This document shows positions 1 to 8,430 of a stretch of DNA of 64,000 nucleotides, in pieces. Below the pieces are notes generated by a model that ran no database searches, was not told where the DNA came from, and saw nothing but the letters and a program-made list of their open reading frames with translations. Each line of letters begins with the position of its first letter. The first letter of the stretch is position 1. Source of the stretch: an uncultured Lachnospiraceae bacterium (GTDB lineage: Bacteria; Bacillota; Clostridia; Lachnospirales; Lachnospiraceae); contig CAJUTQ010000101.1 of NCBI GenBank assembly GCA_910589265.1, forward strand, positions 62,001-126,000, given 5' to 3'. Position numbers and translations under genes: made by a program.

Positions 1-274
1 ATCTTCTCTGGATATCTAGACTAATTCTTCTTAGCATTATTCGGTCTGGATATTCATCATAAATCATACTCCCAGGATATTCCATCATTTCCAAAGCATC
101 TTCTAAATGTCTTTGTATTTTCCTAGCGTCTGTTGGATAAAGGGATATTAAATATTCTGCATCTCTTCTTGCATCATCACTTCCTTCCCTCCAAATTCCC
201 ATTGGATAAGCCATATAAAAGGGAATTGCTTTACTGTTTTTTGTATAGGCATTGAAATCATCAAAATTATTCAT
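1..274 (-). CDS. Uncharacterised protein, N-terminal part (cut by window edge)
   Basis: An open frame starts at an ATG at 274 behind a GGAAGG ribosome site and runs off the window edge with no stop, giving 91 residues so far. The start reads MNNFDDFNAYTKNS and the rest is charged and helical, with Tyr-Pro rich stretches (PFYMAYPMGIW, MEYPGSMIYDEYPDR). There is no signal peptide or membrane segment. I do not recognise the family. It is read away from the atp operon and separated from it by a terminator, so it is a separate unit. The clean ribosome site and absence of stops over 273 bases support a real gene. Confidence 0.7.
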   Translation of the reverse strand, partial: MNNFDDFNAYTKNSKAIPFYMAYPMGIWREGSDDARRDAEYLISLYPTDARKIQRHLEDALEMMEYPGSMIYDEYPDRIMLRRISLDIQRR

Positions 275-430
275 CGATTGCTTCCTTCCTTTTGATTATA
301 TCTTATTATATGCCATAAAGATAAAGTGTTTTCTGCATGAAGATAAAAAATCCCTTGTGCTATAGAGTTGCTGCTATTTCTTTTCCCTTTACCTAAAAGT
401 ACGCCTCCTGGGGAATTTTCTAAATAAGTG

Positions 431-466
431 AAAAATGAGGTCTCCAGTAGGGGAAACCTCATTTTT
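431..466 (-). terminator. Terminator of the ATP synthase operon
   Basis: Arms AAAAATGAGGT (431-441) and its complement (456-466) form an 11-bp stem with a 14-base loop. Read on the minus strand it ends in a T run, 25 bases after the atpC stop. The A/T symmetry could let it work on both strands. Confidence 0.85.
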
Positions 467-490
467 ACATCCTAACCTAAATAGAAATAT

Positions 491-895
491 TTATTTTTTT
501 GCAACTTGAATTCTGGCCAGCGCCCTTTGCAGAGCTGTCTCTGCACGAAGAAGATTAATATCTCCTGCTTTGTCATTTAATCGTCTCTCGGCTCTTACTT
601 TCGCCTCTTGAGCCCTATTGACATCAATCTCATTGGGCCATTCAATTGCCTCTGCCAGAATCGTAATTTTTTCCTGTAAAATTTCAATGAAGCCAGAATG
701 AAGAGCTGCTTCTTTTGTCTCTCCTGTCTCCATTATTCGCAGGATTCCCGGAGCTATAATATAAGTCAGGGGCACATGATTTTTATAAACGCCGATCTCT
801 CCCTCGGTTGTTGTAAGCTCTATCATAGAAGCTTCCCCTTCATAAAATACCCGTTCCGGTGTAATAATCCTTAATTGGAATCTATCGTCTGCCAT
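491..895 (-). CDS. atpC: ATP synthase F1 epsilon subunit
   Basis: Epsilon subunit of the central stalk, 134 residues (usual 130-140). It links the c-ring to gamma and damps ATP hydrolysis. The N-terminal beta-sandwich contains the family stretches IITPERVFYEGEA and GEIGVYKNHVPL; a C-terminal helical hairpin follows (about 90-134). The start ATG lies behind a GGGGGG-type ribosome site, 11 bases after the atpD stop. It is the last gene of the operon, followed by a strong hairpin terminator. Confidence 0.97.
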   Translation of the reverse strand: MADDRFQLRIITPERVFYEGEASMIELTTTEGEIGVYKNHVPLTYIIAPGILRIMETGETKEAALHSGFIEILQEKITILAEAIEWPNEIDVNRAQEAKVRAERRLNDKAGDINLLRAETALQRALARIQVAKK

Positions 896-906
896 ACATT
901 TCCCCC

Positions 907-2295
907 CTATTTCATTCGGGCAAGTACGTCATCAATATTTCCTGCATTTAAGAAATAACTTTCTGGAATATTATCATGCTTTCCTTCCAGTATTTCCTTA
1001 AATCCTTGAATCGTCTCACTAATTTGTACATATCGTCCTTCTAGTCCAGTAAACTGTCCTGCAACGAAGAAAGGCTGGGATAAAAATCTCTGAACCTTTC
1101 TTGCCCTAGATACAACTAGTTTATCTTCTTCCGATAGTTCGTCCATGCCGAGAATTGCAATAATATCTTGCAGCTCTTTATATTTCTGTAAAATTTCCTG
1201 TACACCTCTGGCCACATCATAATGTGCCTGACCTACAATTCGGGGATCCAAAATTCTAGAAGTGGATTCCAATGGATCCACACCTGGATAAATACCAAGA
1301 GATGTAATAGCACGAGACAAAGTTGTCGTTGCATCTAGGTGAGCAAATGTTGTTGCTGGAGCTGGGTCTGTAAGGTCATCTGCTGGCACATATACTGCCT
1401 GCACAGAAGTAATCGATCCATTTTTTGTAGATGTAATACGTTCCTGTAAAGCGCCCATCTCTGTTTGCAGAGTCGGCTGATAACCAACAGCAGAAGGCAT
1501 ACGTCCCAACAAAGCAGATACTTCTGATCCTGCCTGGGTAAAACGGAATATATTATCAATAAAAAGAAGTACGTCTTTCCCACCCTTGTCACGGAAATAT
1601 TCTGCCATTGTCAGTCCTGTTAGACCAACTCTCATTCTAGCTCCAGGAGGCTCATTCATCTGGCCAAATACCATTGTTGTTTTCTCAATAACTCCTGAAT
1701 CCATCATTTCATGGTAAAGGTCATTTCCCTCTCTTGTTCTCTCACCTACACCTGTAAAAACGGAATATCCGCCATGCTCTGTGGCAATATTACGAATAAG
1801 CTCTTGTATTAGTACAGTCTTACCTACACCTGCTCCTCCAAATAGGCCTATCTTACCACCTTTCTGGTATGGGCAAAGAAGGTCAACTACTTTAATTCCT
1901 GTTGGCAGCAACTCCGCCTCAATTGCTTGCTCTTCAAAATTTGGAGCCTTTCTATGGATTGGCATATATTCTACACCCTTTGGGGCATCCTTTCCATCAA
2001 TAGGTTCTCCAAGAACATTAAATATACGTCCTAATGTATTCTCACCTACAGGCACAGAAATAGCCGCTCCTGTTGCCTTTGCCTGCATTCCTCTTACAAG
2101 CCCGTCTGTAGGTCCCATGGCAATACATCTTACTGTATCATCACCCAAATGCTGAGACACTTCCACAACTAGTTCCGTTCCCTGGTTATCAATTTCAATT
2201 GCTTCATTGATTTCTGGAAGATGTCCTTCTTGGAATTTAATATCCAATACAGCGCCAATAATTTGAGTGATTTTACCTATATTCACTTCTGCCAT
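907..2295 (-). CDS. atpD: ATP synthase F1 beta subunit (catalytic)
   Basis: Catalytic beta subunit of the F1 sector, 462 residues (usual 460-480). It shows the Walker A loop GGAGVGKT at 153-160, the GERTREGNDLYHEM catalytic block, the Walker B region KDVLLFIDNIFRF, and the DELSEED lever motif near the C-terminus. All catalytic landmarks are intact. It lies between atpG and atpC with short gaps, in the standard order. The cytoplasmic alpha3beta3 hexamer it forms makes ATP from ADP and phosphate when gamma turns. Confidence 0.98.
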   Translation of the reverse strand: MAEVNIGKITQIIGAVLDIKFQEGHLPEINEAIEIDNQGTELVVEVSQHLGDDTVRCIAMGPTDGLVRGMQAKATGAAISVPVGENTLGRIFNVLGEPIDGKDAPKGVEYMPIHRKAPNFEEQAIEAELLPTGIKVVDLLCPYQKGGKIGLFGGAGVGKTVLIQELIRNIATEHGGYSVFTGVGERTREGNDLYHEMMDSGVIEKTTMVFGQMNEPPGARMRVGLTGLTMAEYFRDKGGKDVLLFIDNIFRFTQAGSEVSALLGRMPSAVGYQPTLQTEMGALQERITSTKNGSITSVQAVYVPADDLTDPAPATTFAHLDATTTLSRAITSLGIYPGVDPLESTSRILDPRIVGQAHYDVARGVQEILQKYKELQDIIAILGMDELSEEDKLVVSRARKVQRFLSQPFFVAGQFTGLEGRYVQISETIQGFKEILEGKHDNIPESYFLNAGNIDDVLARMK

Positions 2296-2316
2296 TTTTT
2301 TCTTCTCACTCCTTTT

Positions 2317-3174
2317 CTAGCTGATAGCTTCCGCACCAGCTATGATTTCAGTTAATTCCTGTGTGATAGAGCCTTGACGCGCCCTATTATATTGTAATGA
2401 TAAGGAACTTATCATTTCTTCAGCATTACTTGTTGCGGAATCCATTGCCTGCATTCTTGCGCCATTCTCACTTGCTACAGACTCCACTAAAGCTCCATAA
2501 ATTAAGCTATTCACATATTTAGGAATAATCAAATTCAGCGCTTCCTCCTCCTCAGGTTCATAATTCATAGGAACCTTGGACTCCTCTGCAGATTGTCCCT
2601 CTCCCTTTATATCAACGGGAAGTAGCTTCATCAGCCTTGGCTCATGGAGTACTGTGTTTTTAAAAAATGTATAAGCAAGATAAATCTCACCTATTTCTCC
2701 AGACAAATAGGATTGAAGCACATTCTTTCCTATCTCTATTGCATCTGAAAATAACGGTTCTTCTACAATGTCTGGGTTATTATATTTTATGTGATATCCT
2801 GCTCTTGCCAAAGAATCACACCCTTTTTTACCAATTGCATATATGTCCAGAAAATCTTTAGGCAGCGTTCCCTTTGTAATCAACTTAACTACATTGGAAT
2901 TATATCCCCCTGCCAATCCTCTATTAGATGTAACGACAATCACTGCTTTTCTTGCAGAATTATTGGATTTTAAATAAGGATGATCTATATTTCCTGACTT
3001 CGCCAGCATAGAAGTTACCGTTTCGTACATACAGTCAAAGTAAGCCTTTGACTGTTCCGCACGTTTTTTAGCTCTTTGCAGTTTTACAGTAGCAACCAAT
3101 TTCATGGCTTTTGTAATTTGCTGGGTACTTTGAATACTGCTTTTTCGTCTTTTTATATCTCTCATCGAGGCCAT
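2317..3174 (-). CDS. atpG: ATP synthase F1 gamma subunit
   Basis: Rotor shaft of F1, 285 residues (usual 283-295). The N-terminal helix starts MASMRDIKRRKSSIQSTQQI and continues ITKAMKLVATVKLQ, and the C-terminal helix contains RMQAMDSATSNAEEMI and YNRARQGSITQELTEI, the paired coiled coil that enters the alpha-beta barrel. The start has a GAGGGTGATGTC leader, about 20 bases after the atpA stop. Nothing unusual was seen. Confidence 0.97.
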   Translation of the reverse strand: MASMRDIKRRKSSIQSTQQITKAMKLVATVKLQRAKKRAEQSKAYFDCMYETVTSMLAKSGNIDHPYLKSNNSARKAVIVVTSNRGLAGGYNSNVVKLITKGTLPKDFLDIYAIGKKGCDSLARAGYHIKYNNPDIVEEPLFSDAIEIGKNVLQSYLSGEIGEIYLAYTFFKNTVLHEPRLMKLLPVDIKGEGQSAEESKVPMNYEPEEEEALNLIIPKYVNSLIYGALVESVASENGARMQAMDSATSNAEEMISSLSLQYNRARQGSITQELTEIIAGAEAIS

Positions 3175-3193
3175 GACATCACCCTCTTCCTAC

Positions 3194-4699
3194 TTACTTA
3201 AACTGCTCTTTAAATTGTTCAATGGCTTTTTTCAGTTTCTCCTCTATTGCATCAGAAATAGATTGTTCTTTTTTAATAGTAGATGGAATTTCTGGATACT
3301 TTGTATCTACAAAATCAAAAAACTCTTTTTCAAAACGAGTTACATCGTCTACTGGTACATCAAGAAGATATTTTCCCGTAACTACAAATATAATGATAAC
3401 TTGGTACTCTACAGCCATAGGCTTATACTGAGGCTGTTTTAACACTTCTTTTATTCTTTCTCCCTGTGCCAGTTTTTCCTTTGTATCTGCGTCTAACTCA
3501 GAACCAAACTGAGCAAATGCAGCAAGCTCTGTATATTGTGCCAGTTCTCCACGAATAGGGGCTGCAATTTTTTTCATTGCTTTAATTTGAGCATCTCCTC
3601 CAACCCTGGATACAGAAAGACCTGCGTTTACCGCTGGGCGGAAACCAGAATTAAACATCTCTGTTTCCAAATATATTTGTCCATCAGTGATAGAAATAAC
3701 ATTTGTTGGAATATATGCAGAAACATCTCCTGCCTGCGTTTCAATAATTGGAAGAGCTGTCAAGGATCCGCCGCCATATTCTTCTGACATTCTGGCTGCC
3801 CTCTCTAAAAGTCTGGAATGAAGATAAAATACATCTCCAGGATAAGCTTCTCTACCTGGGGGTCTTCTCAGCAGCAAGGACAAAGTACGATAAGCAGTTG
3901 CATGCTTTGATAAATCATCATACACAACTAAAACATCTTCCCCATTTTCCATCCACTCTTCTCCAATTGCACATCCTGAATAAGGAGCAATATACTGAAG
4001 TGGAGCCAATTCACTTGCTGTAGATACAACTACTGTTGTATATCCCATAGCATCATTTTCATCTAAAGTCTTTACAATTTGAGCTACTGTGGATGCCTTT
4101 TGTCCAATTGCCACATAGATACATTTTACACCCTGTCCCTTTTGATTAATAATGGTGTCAATGGCAATGGCCGTTTTACCAGTCTGCCTGTCGCCAATGA
4201 TAAGCTCCCTCTGACCTCTTCCAATAGGAACCATAGAGTCGATAGCCTTGATTCCTGTTTGAAGAGGAGTATCCACAGACTTTCTTGTAATAACTCCTGA
4301 GGCAACCCTCTCAATTTTACGGTATTTTTCTGTGTGTATAGGACCTTTGCCGTCAACGGGCTGACCAAGAGAATTTACTACCCGACCTGTCATGGCGTCT
4401 CCTACTGGAACTTCTACCACTCTTCCAGTAGTCTTTACTGTATCACCTTCGTTGATACTTTTATGATCTCCCAGAAGAACAGCTCCTACATTATCTTCTT
4501 CCAGGTTTAACACCATACCGAATACTTCACCAGGAAACTCCAAAAGCTCCCCCTGCATTGCATTCTCAAGGCCATGAACCCGAGCAATTCCATCTGCCAC
4601 TTGGATGACTGTACCAACATCGGATACTTCCATCTGGGCGGAATATCTCTTAATCTGATCCTTAATTACTGAACTTATTTCTTCTGGTCTTAAATTCAT
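3194..4699 (-). CDS. atpA: ATP synthase F1 alpha subunit
   Basis: Non-catalytic nucleotide-binding alpha subunit, about 501 residues from the ATG at 4699 (MNLRPEEISS, the usual clostridial start). The frame stays open to a TTG at 4732 directly after the atpH stop, but those extra codons contain the ribosome-site region and do not match the family. Walker A GDRQTGKT is at 169-176; the KHATAYRTLSLLLRRPPGREAYPGD block and the SGFRPAVNAGLSVSRVGG region follow. The C-terminal domain is complete. It forms alternating alpha-beta pairs with AtpD. Confidence 0.97.
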   Translation of the reverse strand: MNLRPEEISSVIKDQIKRYSAQMEVSDVGTVIQVADGIARVHGLENAMQGELLEFPGEVFGMVLNLEEDNVGAVLLGDHKSINEGDTVKTTGRVVEVPVGDAMTGRVVNSLGQPVDGKGPIHTEKYRKIERVASGVITRKSVDTPLQTGIKAIDSMVPIGRGQRELIIGDRQTGKTAIAIDTIINQKGQGVKCIYVAIGQKASTVAQIVKTLDENDAMGYTTVVVSTASELAPLQYIAPYSGCAIGEEWMENGEDVLVVYDDLSKHATAYRTLSLLLRRPPGREAYPGDVFYLHSRLLERAARMSEEYGGGSLTALPIIETQAGDVSAYIPTNVISITDGQIYLETEMFNSGFRPAVNAGLSVSRVGGDAQIKAMKKIAAPIRGELAQYTELAAFAQFGSELDADTKEKLAQGERIKEVLKQPQYKPMAVEYQVIIIFVVTGKYLLDVPVDDVTRFEKEFFDFVDTKYPEIPSTIKKEQSISDAIEEKLKKAIEQFKEQFK

Positions 4700-4732
4700 G
4701 GATCTCACGTACCTTCTTTCCTCTATTTTCAA

Positions 4733-5281
4733 TTATGCCAGCTGAATGTTATACAATTCTTTTGATAATTCATTTAGCTTATTCTTTATGCTGGTATCTA
4801 CTACACGGTCACCGATGCGTATGACCATACCACCTATTAGAGACTTATCCACACTATATTCCATTTCCATCTGAACATAGGAAGTTGTCTCAAGCAGCCG
4901 GTTCTCCACTTCTTTTTTCTGGTTCTTACTTAATTCCACTGCTGTTGCAACATAAGCAGTGCCAATTTTTTTATATTCTTTAACACTACGGATAAAATAG
5001 TCCAAAATAGGCTGAAATTCAGGGAATCTATCTTTTTGAATAATAATTTCTACAAATCCTAAAAGTTCATCTGAAATCTTTCCCTGAAAAATATTTTTCA
5101 TTACCTGAATTTTTTCTTCCTTAATAACTTTGGGATGATTAATAAGCTTTGTCAAATCTTCATTTTCTTTCATTACAGCTGACAGAGCGGCCACTTCCTG
5201 AGAGAATAAGTCGATCTTATTTTCTTCCATTGCCAACTCATACAATGCATCGCCATATGTTTTTGCAATTAGCTTACCCAT
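4733..5281 (-). CDS. atpH: ATP synthase F1 delta subunit
   Basis: Delta subunit (OSCP-like), 182 residues, which caps F1 and ties it to the peripheral stalk b subunits. It opens MGKLIAKTYGDALYELAMEE, the family's usual YA.AL(F/Y).LA start, and its C-terminal region IGGMVIRIGDRVVDTSIKNK matches the conserved G-G-x-x-x-x-x-G-D-x-x-x-D-x-S element. Its start overlaps the end of atpF by 13 bases, so the two are probably translationally coupled. Confidence 0.96.
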   Translation of the reverse strand: MGKLIAKTYGDALYELAMEENKIDLFSQEVAALSAVMKENEDLTKLINHPKVIKEEKIQVMKNIFQGKISDELLGFVEIIIQKDRFPEFQPILDYFIRSVKEYKKIGTAYVATAVELSKNQKKEVENRLLETTSYVQMEMEYSVDKSLIGGMVIRIGDRVVDTSIKNKLNELSKELYNIQLA

Positions 5282-5841
5282 GTAGTATCACCCATTTCTT
5301 TCAATGTTTCTTCAATCAATGATTCCTGTACGGTTGTGTCAATGGATGCGGAAACTACTTTTCCAGCCATTATAGATGCAATGCTAATCATTTCTTTCTT
5401 CATATCATCTACAGCCTTTTTCTTCTCCAGATCTGCTTCCACACCAGCTCTTTCAATAATACGAGCAGCCTCTTCTTTTGCATTGGCAATGATTCTATTT
5501 TCATTTTCCACTGCTTTTTTTCTAGCTTCACTTAAAATCACTTGTGCTTCTTTATCAATATCCTTGAGCTTATTTTCGTATTCCTCTTTCGTAGTAATTG
5601 CTTCCTTTTTATTCTTTTCCGCTGTCTCTATATCATTTTTGATAGTTTCTTGACGTTTTCTTAAAAACTCCCTTGCTGGATTAAAAAGAAAATAGGATGC
5701 TACAAGAAACAAAGAGAACACGGCAATCAAGGTCAAAACTGCATCTTGAAGCAGCTGGAGATCCAAGTCAAACAATCTAGAATAATCTGCTGCCGCAACA
5801 GCCGTTTCTGCGACTGTGCTCACTGTTAGTAAAATATCCAA
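5269..5841 (-). CDS. atpF: ATP synthase F0 b subunit
   Basis: Peripheral stalk b subunit. One membrane helix (about TLIAVFSLFLVASYFLF) is followed by a long charged coiled coil (FLRKRQETIKNDIETAEKNK onward). The frame opens at a TTG at 5859, but that codon lies inside the AAAGGAGG ribosome site; the second TTG at 5841 sits about 8 bases behind it and is the likely start, giving 190 residues. A hydrophobic N-terminal stretch before the anchor helix makes it slightly longer than the typical 160-175. It overlaps atpH at its 3' end. Confidence 0.93.
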   Translation of the reverse strand: MDILLTVSTVAETAVAAADYSRLFDLDLQLLQDAVLTLIAVFSLFLVASYFLFNPAREFLRKRQETIKNDIETAEKNKKEAITTKEEYENKLKDIDKEAQVILSEARKKAVENENRIIANAKEEAARIIERAGVEADLEKKKAVDDMKKEMISIASIMAGKVVSASIDTTVQESLIEETLKEMGDTTWVS

Positions 5842-5881
5842 AATTCTGCCTCCTTTCAACTTTATTTACTTGGATGGCGTC

Positions 5882-6139
5882 TTATACTAAAGGTTTTACA
5901 AATAATAAGAGCAATGCAATAACAAGTCCATATAAACCAGTTGTCTCTGCAACCGCCTGGCCTAAAAGCATAGTTGATGTAATATCCGATTTTGCACCAG
6001 GATTTCTTCCTACTGCTGAGGCTGCATGACCTGCTGCAATACCTTGCCCAATACCAGGTCCAATACCTGCGATAACCGCAAGGCCTGCGCCAATTGCTGA
6101 GCATCCTAATATAAACTGTTCACCTGTAATTTGATTCAT
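5882..6139 (-). CDS. atpE: ATP synthase F0 c subunit, Na+-type ligand set
   Basis: Proteolipid c subunit, 85 residues, two membrane helices joined by the polar loop GRNPGAK (44-50). The ion-binding carboxylate is E65. Q32, V63, E65, T66, T67 and Y70 occupy the same numbered positions as the Na+ ligand shell known from Ilyobacter tartaricus (Q32, V63, E65, S66, T67, Y70), with Ser66 conservatively replaced by Thr. Proton-type c subunits usually lack the Gln and the hydroxyl next to Glu. A Na+-translocating rotor is therefore predicted. It is preceded by a GGAGG ribosome site. Confidence 0.96.
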   Translation of the reverse strand: MNQITGEQFILGCSAIGAGLAVIAGIGPGIGQGIAAGHAASAVGRNPGAKSDITSTMLLGQAVAETTGLYGLVIALLLLFVKPLV

Positions 6140-6180
6140 AATTATTTCCTCCTTAAAATTAAGTAAATGTTAAAAATATG

Positions 6181-6897
6181 TTATGATTCTGCACATGCAT
6201 CTGCAATATAGGTCATTGTCAGCATACAGAATACATAAGTTTGGATTGCACCTGAAAAAATATCAAAATACACATGTAAGGCTCCTGGCCATATAATGGC
6301 AATTTTTGAGAGCAGCGTGTAAATCAGTGCCATGATAACAGTACCAGATAAAATATTGGCAAAAAGACGAAGGGAAAGCGACACTGGCACGGCAAAATCA
6401 CCTATAACATTAATAGGCGCCCAAATAACCCATGGTTCGCACAATCCTTTCAGTACACCGCTTACTTTCTGATGTTTGAATTTGTTAAAATGGATCAACA
6501 CAAAGGTTGTTACTCCCAATGCAAATGTCGTTCCATAATCTGCAGTAGGGGGCCTTAATCCCAGAAGTCCTGATAAATTGGAACATAAAATGAAAATGAA
6601 AATTGTACTAATATAATTAGCAAATCTTGGTGCACTTGGCCCCATGACATTGCCCACCATCTTATCCAGCATTTCCACGATAAGTTCCACAATGTTCTGG
6701 AAAGTTCCCGGCTTTTGCTTTCCTTTTTTTATTGCCTTATTTGCAAAAATACAAAATACCATTAAAGAAAGCACTACAATAGACAAACAAACATGCGATG
6801 TTGTTATCCAGAGAGTCTGACCAAAAAGTTCATAAGAAAAAATACCATGAATCATAAAATCCACTTCAGACCCTGCTGCAATCCCGATTCCTTGCAT
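6181..6897 (-). CDS. atpB: ATP synthase F0 a subunit
   Basis: Membrane stator a subunit, 238 residues with five to six hydrophobic helices. The essential arginine is R177 in SLSLRLFANILSG, and the last helices contain the conserved FSGAIQTYVF element. It forms the ion half-channels next to the c-ring. The ATG follows an AAGGAGGTGAATAGG ribosome site directly after the AtpI-like gene. Length and landmarks are normal for clostridial AtpB. Confidence 0.97.
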   Translation of the reverse strand: MQGIGIAAGSEVDFMIHGIFSYELFGQTLWITTSHVCLSIVVLSLMVFCIFANKAIKKGKQKPGTFQNIVELIVEMLDKMVGNVMGPSAPRFANYISTIFIFILCSNLSGLLGLRPPTADYGTTFALGVTTFVLIHFNKFKHQKVSGVLKGLCEPWVIWAPINVIGDFAVPVSLSLRLFANILSGTVIMALIYTLLSKIAIIWPGALHVYFDIFSGAIQTYVFCMLTMTYIADACAES

Positions 6898-6903
6898 TCC
6901 TAT

Positions 6904-7317
6904 TCACCTCCTTAAAATTTTATGCACAAACGGCTGTAAATAAGCCGCTGCTTTCAATCCCATAATTCCCATAAAACAGAGAATACTTCTTACACCACTG
7001 TCACCTATTGGCAAAAAAATAACTAGGATAAGGACAGCTACAACACATATATAACGGATAAAAGACTGTTTTCGAATATATGTCTCACAAGCTTGCATTT
7101 CCAAGTCCAACCCAATACGCAAGGTCCTCCACATATGAACAGCCATACCCAAAGCTGTTCCCACTCCAATCCACAACCCAAAAGAATAGGCGCCTAAATT
7201 TTTGCGAAAAAAAAGAATTCCAATTATTTGGACAAAAAAACTATAGATGAATATAAGAATCATCATTCCCTTCAAGACATACTTATCATCTTTTTGACTC
7301 TTTTCTTCCATTCTCAT
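6904..7317 (-). CDS. atpI: AtpI-like ATP synthase membrane protein
   Basis: Small membrane protein with four predicted helices (ILIFIYSFFVQIIGILFF; a GLWIGVGTALGMAVHMW segment; YICVVAVLILVIFLP; ILCFMGIMGLKAAAYL) and short charged ends, in the AtpI position before atpB. AtpI proteins are thought to help assemble the c-ring or take up Mg2+. The frame opens at 7329, where a GGG touches the ATG; the second ATG at 7317 has AAGG five bases upstream and is preferred, and a third at 7311 is possible. It overlaps the upstream AtpZ-like gene, suggesting coupling. Sequence conservation in this family is low, so the call rests on topology and place. Confidence 0.8.
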   Translation of the reverse strand: MRMEEKSQKDDKYVLKGMMILIFIYSFFVQIIGILFFRKNLGAYSFGLWIGVGTALGMAVHMWRTLRIGLDLEMQACETYIRKQSFIRYICVVAVLILVIFLPIGDSGVRSILCFMGIMGLKAAAYLQPFVHKILRR

Positions 7318-7540
7318 CCCTACCTTCATCCCTTGTATAAATTCTTTTCGCCATTCTAAAAATATTTCGGAAGCCGGCTAGCGAGCCTATAAAAAAGAAA
7401 AAAATCATAAGAAAAGACGTGCCTAGCCGCCTGTCTAAATAAATGCCCAAAAAGGAACATCCAAAAATAGGAACTAGCATATTAATACTAAATTGTGTTA
7501 CTAACATTAATGATTGGTAAACATTTTTTTTATACTTCAT
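7286..7540 (-). CDS. atpZ: AtpZ/AtpQ-like F0F1 ATPase accessory protein
   Basis: 84 residues, two membrane helices (FSINMLVPIFGCSFLGIYL and a second ending in SLAGFRNIFRMAKRI) joined by the short family loop LDRRLGTS. The G-x-x-x-D-x-x-x-G-T and AGFRNxxRxxKR elements are typical of the small AtpZ protein that opens many clostridial atp operons. The start has GAGGAG five bases upstream. It is the first gene of the operon, about 60 bases after the predicted promoter. Confidence 0.85.
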   Translation of the reverse strand: MKYKKNVYQSLMLVTQFSINMLVPIFGCSFLGIYLDRRLGTSFLMIFFFFIGSLAGFRNIFRMAKRIYTRDEGRDENGRKESKR

Positions 7541-7601
7541 TATGACTCCTCATCCTTCTATTCATAATTTATATAAGGATTTGTCATGATTTATATATAG
7601 A

Positions 7602-7610
7602 ATTATAACA
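7602..7610 (-). promoter_or_regulatory. Predicted promoter of the atp operon (extended -10)
   Basis: On the minus strand this reads TGTTATAAT, a perfect TATAAT with the extended TGn element, about 60 bases before the atpZ start. The -35 region at the right spacing is weak, as is often tolerated with an extended -10. Confidence 0.55.
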
Positions 7611-7875
7611 TATTTTTTCAAAAATTTCTACTTACAATTATCTTTTGCACAATTTTCTTATTGTTTTGCATATAAATTCACTAGTTTTTTTCTCTTTTTT
7701 AGTGATTTAGCCAACTTTTTTTTAAATTCCATTCATTCTTTGTTATTATTTTATCAACCTTTCTATTATAGCAACCAGGCGGTGTACAATATCTTGCGTA
7801 ACATCTGGCACTTCTTAAAACTAACCTATTTTGTCAGCTAAAAAATTCTTATTATACTTCTCATTTGAAAATATA

Positions 7876-7904
7876 TAGACTTCTTAGAGGAATATTGCTA
7901 TAAT
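7876..7904 (+). promoter_or_regulatory. Predicted promoter of the DUF402 gene
   Basis: TAGACT (7876-7881), 17-base spacer, TATAAT (7899-7904), about 45 bases before the coding start. With the atp promoter it explains the 400-base divergent intergenic region 7541-7953; the rest of that region is AT-rich and shows no other gene. Confidence 0.55.
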
Positions 7905-7953
7905 TTTTATAAAAAATTTTCTCTTATTTTTTTAGAAAGGTATGGTCTTCATT

Positions 7954-8430
7954 ATGAATAAGCCACTACTTTATAGAAAGCGTATCATTCCCCATGAGTG
8001 TATTTTATTAAAAGATGACATTATTTTGTCCTTTAGCCCCTCTATCATTGTTACAAAGTGGAAAGCTCTCCATCCAAAAAAAGATCTCCACCACGGTTTT
8101 TCCTGTTATTTTCTTGAAGAAGGATATAAAATAAGTAAGTTTTGTTATGAGGACGACCGTCTGCTTTACTGGTACTGCGATATTATTGATGCGGAATATC
8201 AATCGGCTAGTAACTCTTACATTATTACTGATTTACTAGCCGACATTATTATTTACCCAGATGGATTTGTAAAAGTTGTTGATATTGGGGAAATTGTCCT
8301 TGCATTAAATAATGGCCAGATTTCCATTTCAATGGTGAAAAAGGCTTTAAACCGCCTTGACGTGTTGTTAAAGCTTATATATGCTGATGGCTTTTCTGAT
8401 TTAAAAAAGTACATAGAACAATATTCCTAA
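7954..8430 (+). CDS. DUF402 family protein (nucleoside di/triphosphatase or RNA-binding type)
   Basis: About 158 residues. The pattern YWYCDIIDAEY, then ITDLLADIIIYPDGFVKVVDIGE, is the DUF402 signature (Y-x-D-I; D-L-x-x-D-x-x-x-x-P-D-G-x-x-x-x-x-D), a fold seen in the B. subtilis-type nucleoside phosphatase NtdP and in FAU-1 RNA-binding proteins. Two ATGs compete: 7942, which is too close to its AAAGG site, and 7954 (MNKPLLYRKR), which is a little far from it; I prefer 7954. It stands alone on the plus strand and converges on the SleB-like gene with no spacer. Exact substrate unknown. Confidence 0.75.
   Translation: MNKPLLYRKRIIPHECILLKDDIILSFSPSIIVTKWKALHPKKDLHHGFSCYFLEEGYKISKFCYEDDRLLYWYCDIIDAEYQSASNSYIITDLLADIIIYPDGFVKVVDIGEIVLALNNGQISISMVKKALNRLDVLLKLIYADGFSDLKKYIEQYS

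Noticed and set aside
271..462. Minus-strand frame of 63 codons
   Set aside because: Its start lies inside the atp terminator stem and it has no ribosome site; it overlaps the edge gene's start.
1781..2155. Plus-strand 124-codon frame inside atpD
   Set aside because: Antisense shadow of the conserved atpD frame, with no ribosome site.
5862..6104. 80-codon frame overlapping atpE
   Set aside because: Out-of-frame shadow of the c subunit, rich in Cys and Trp.
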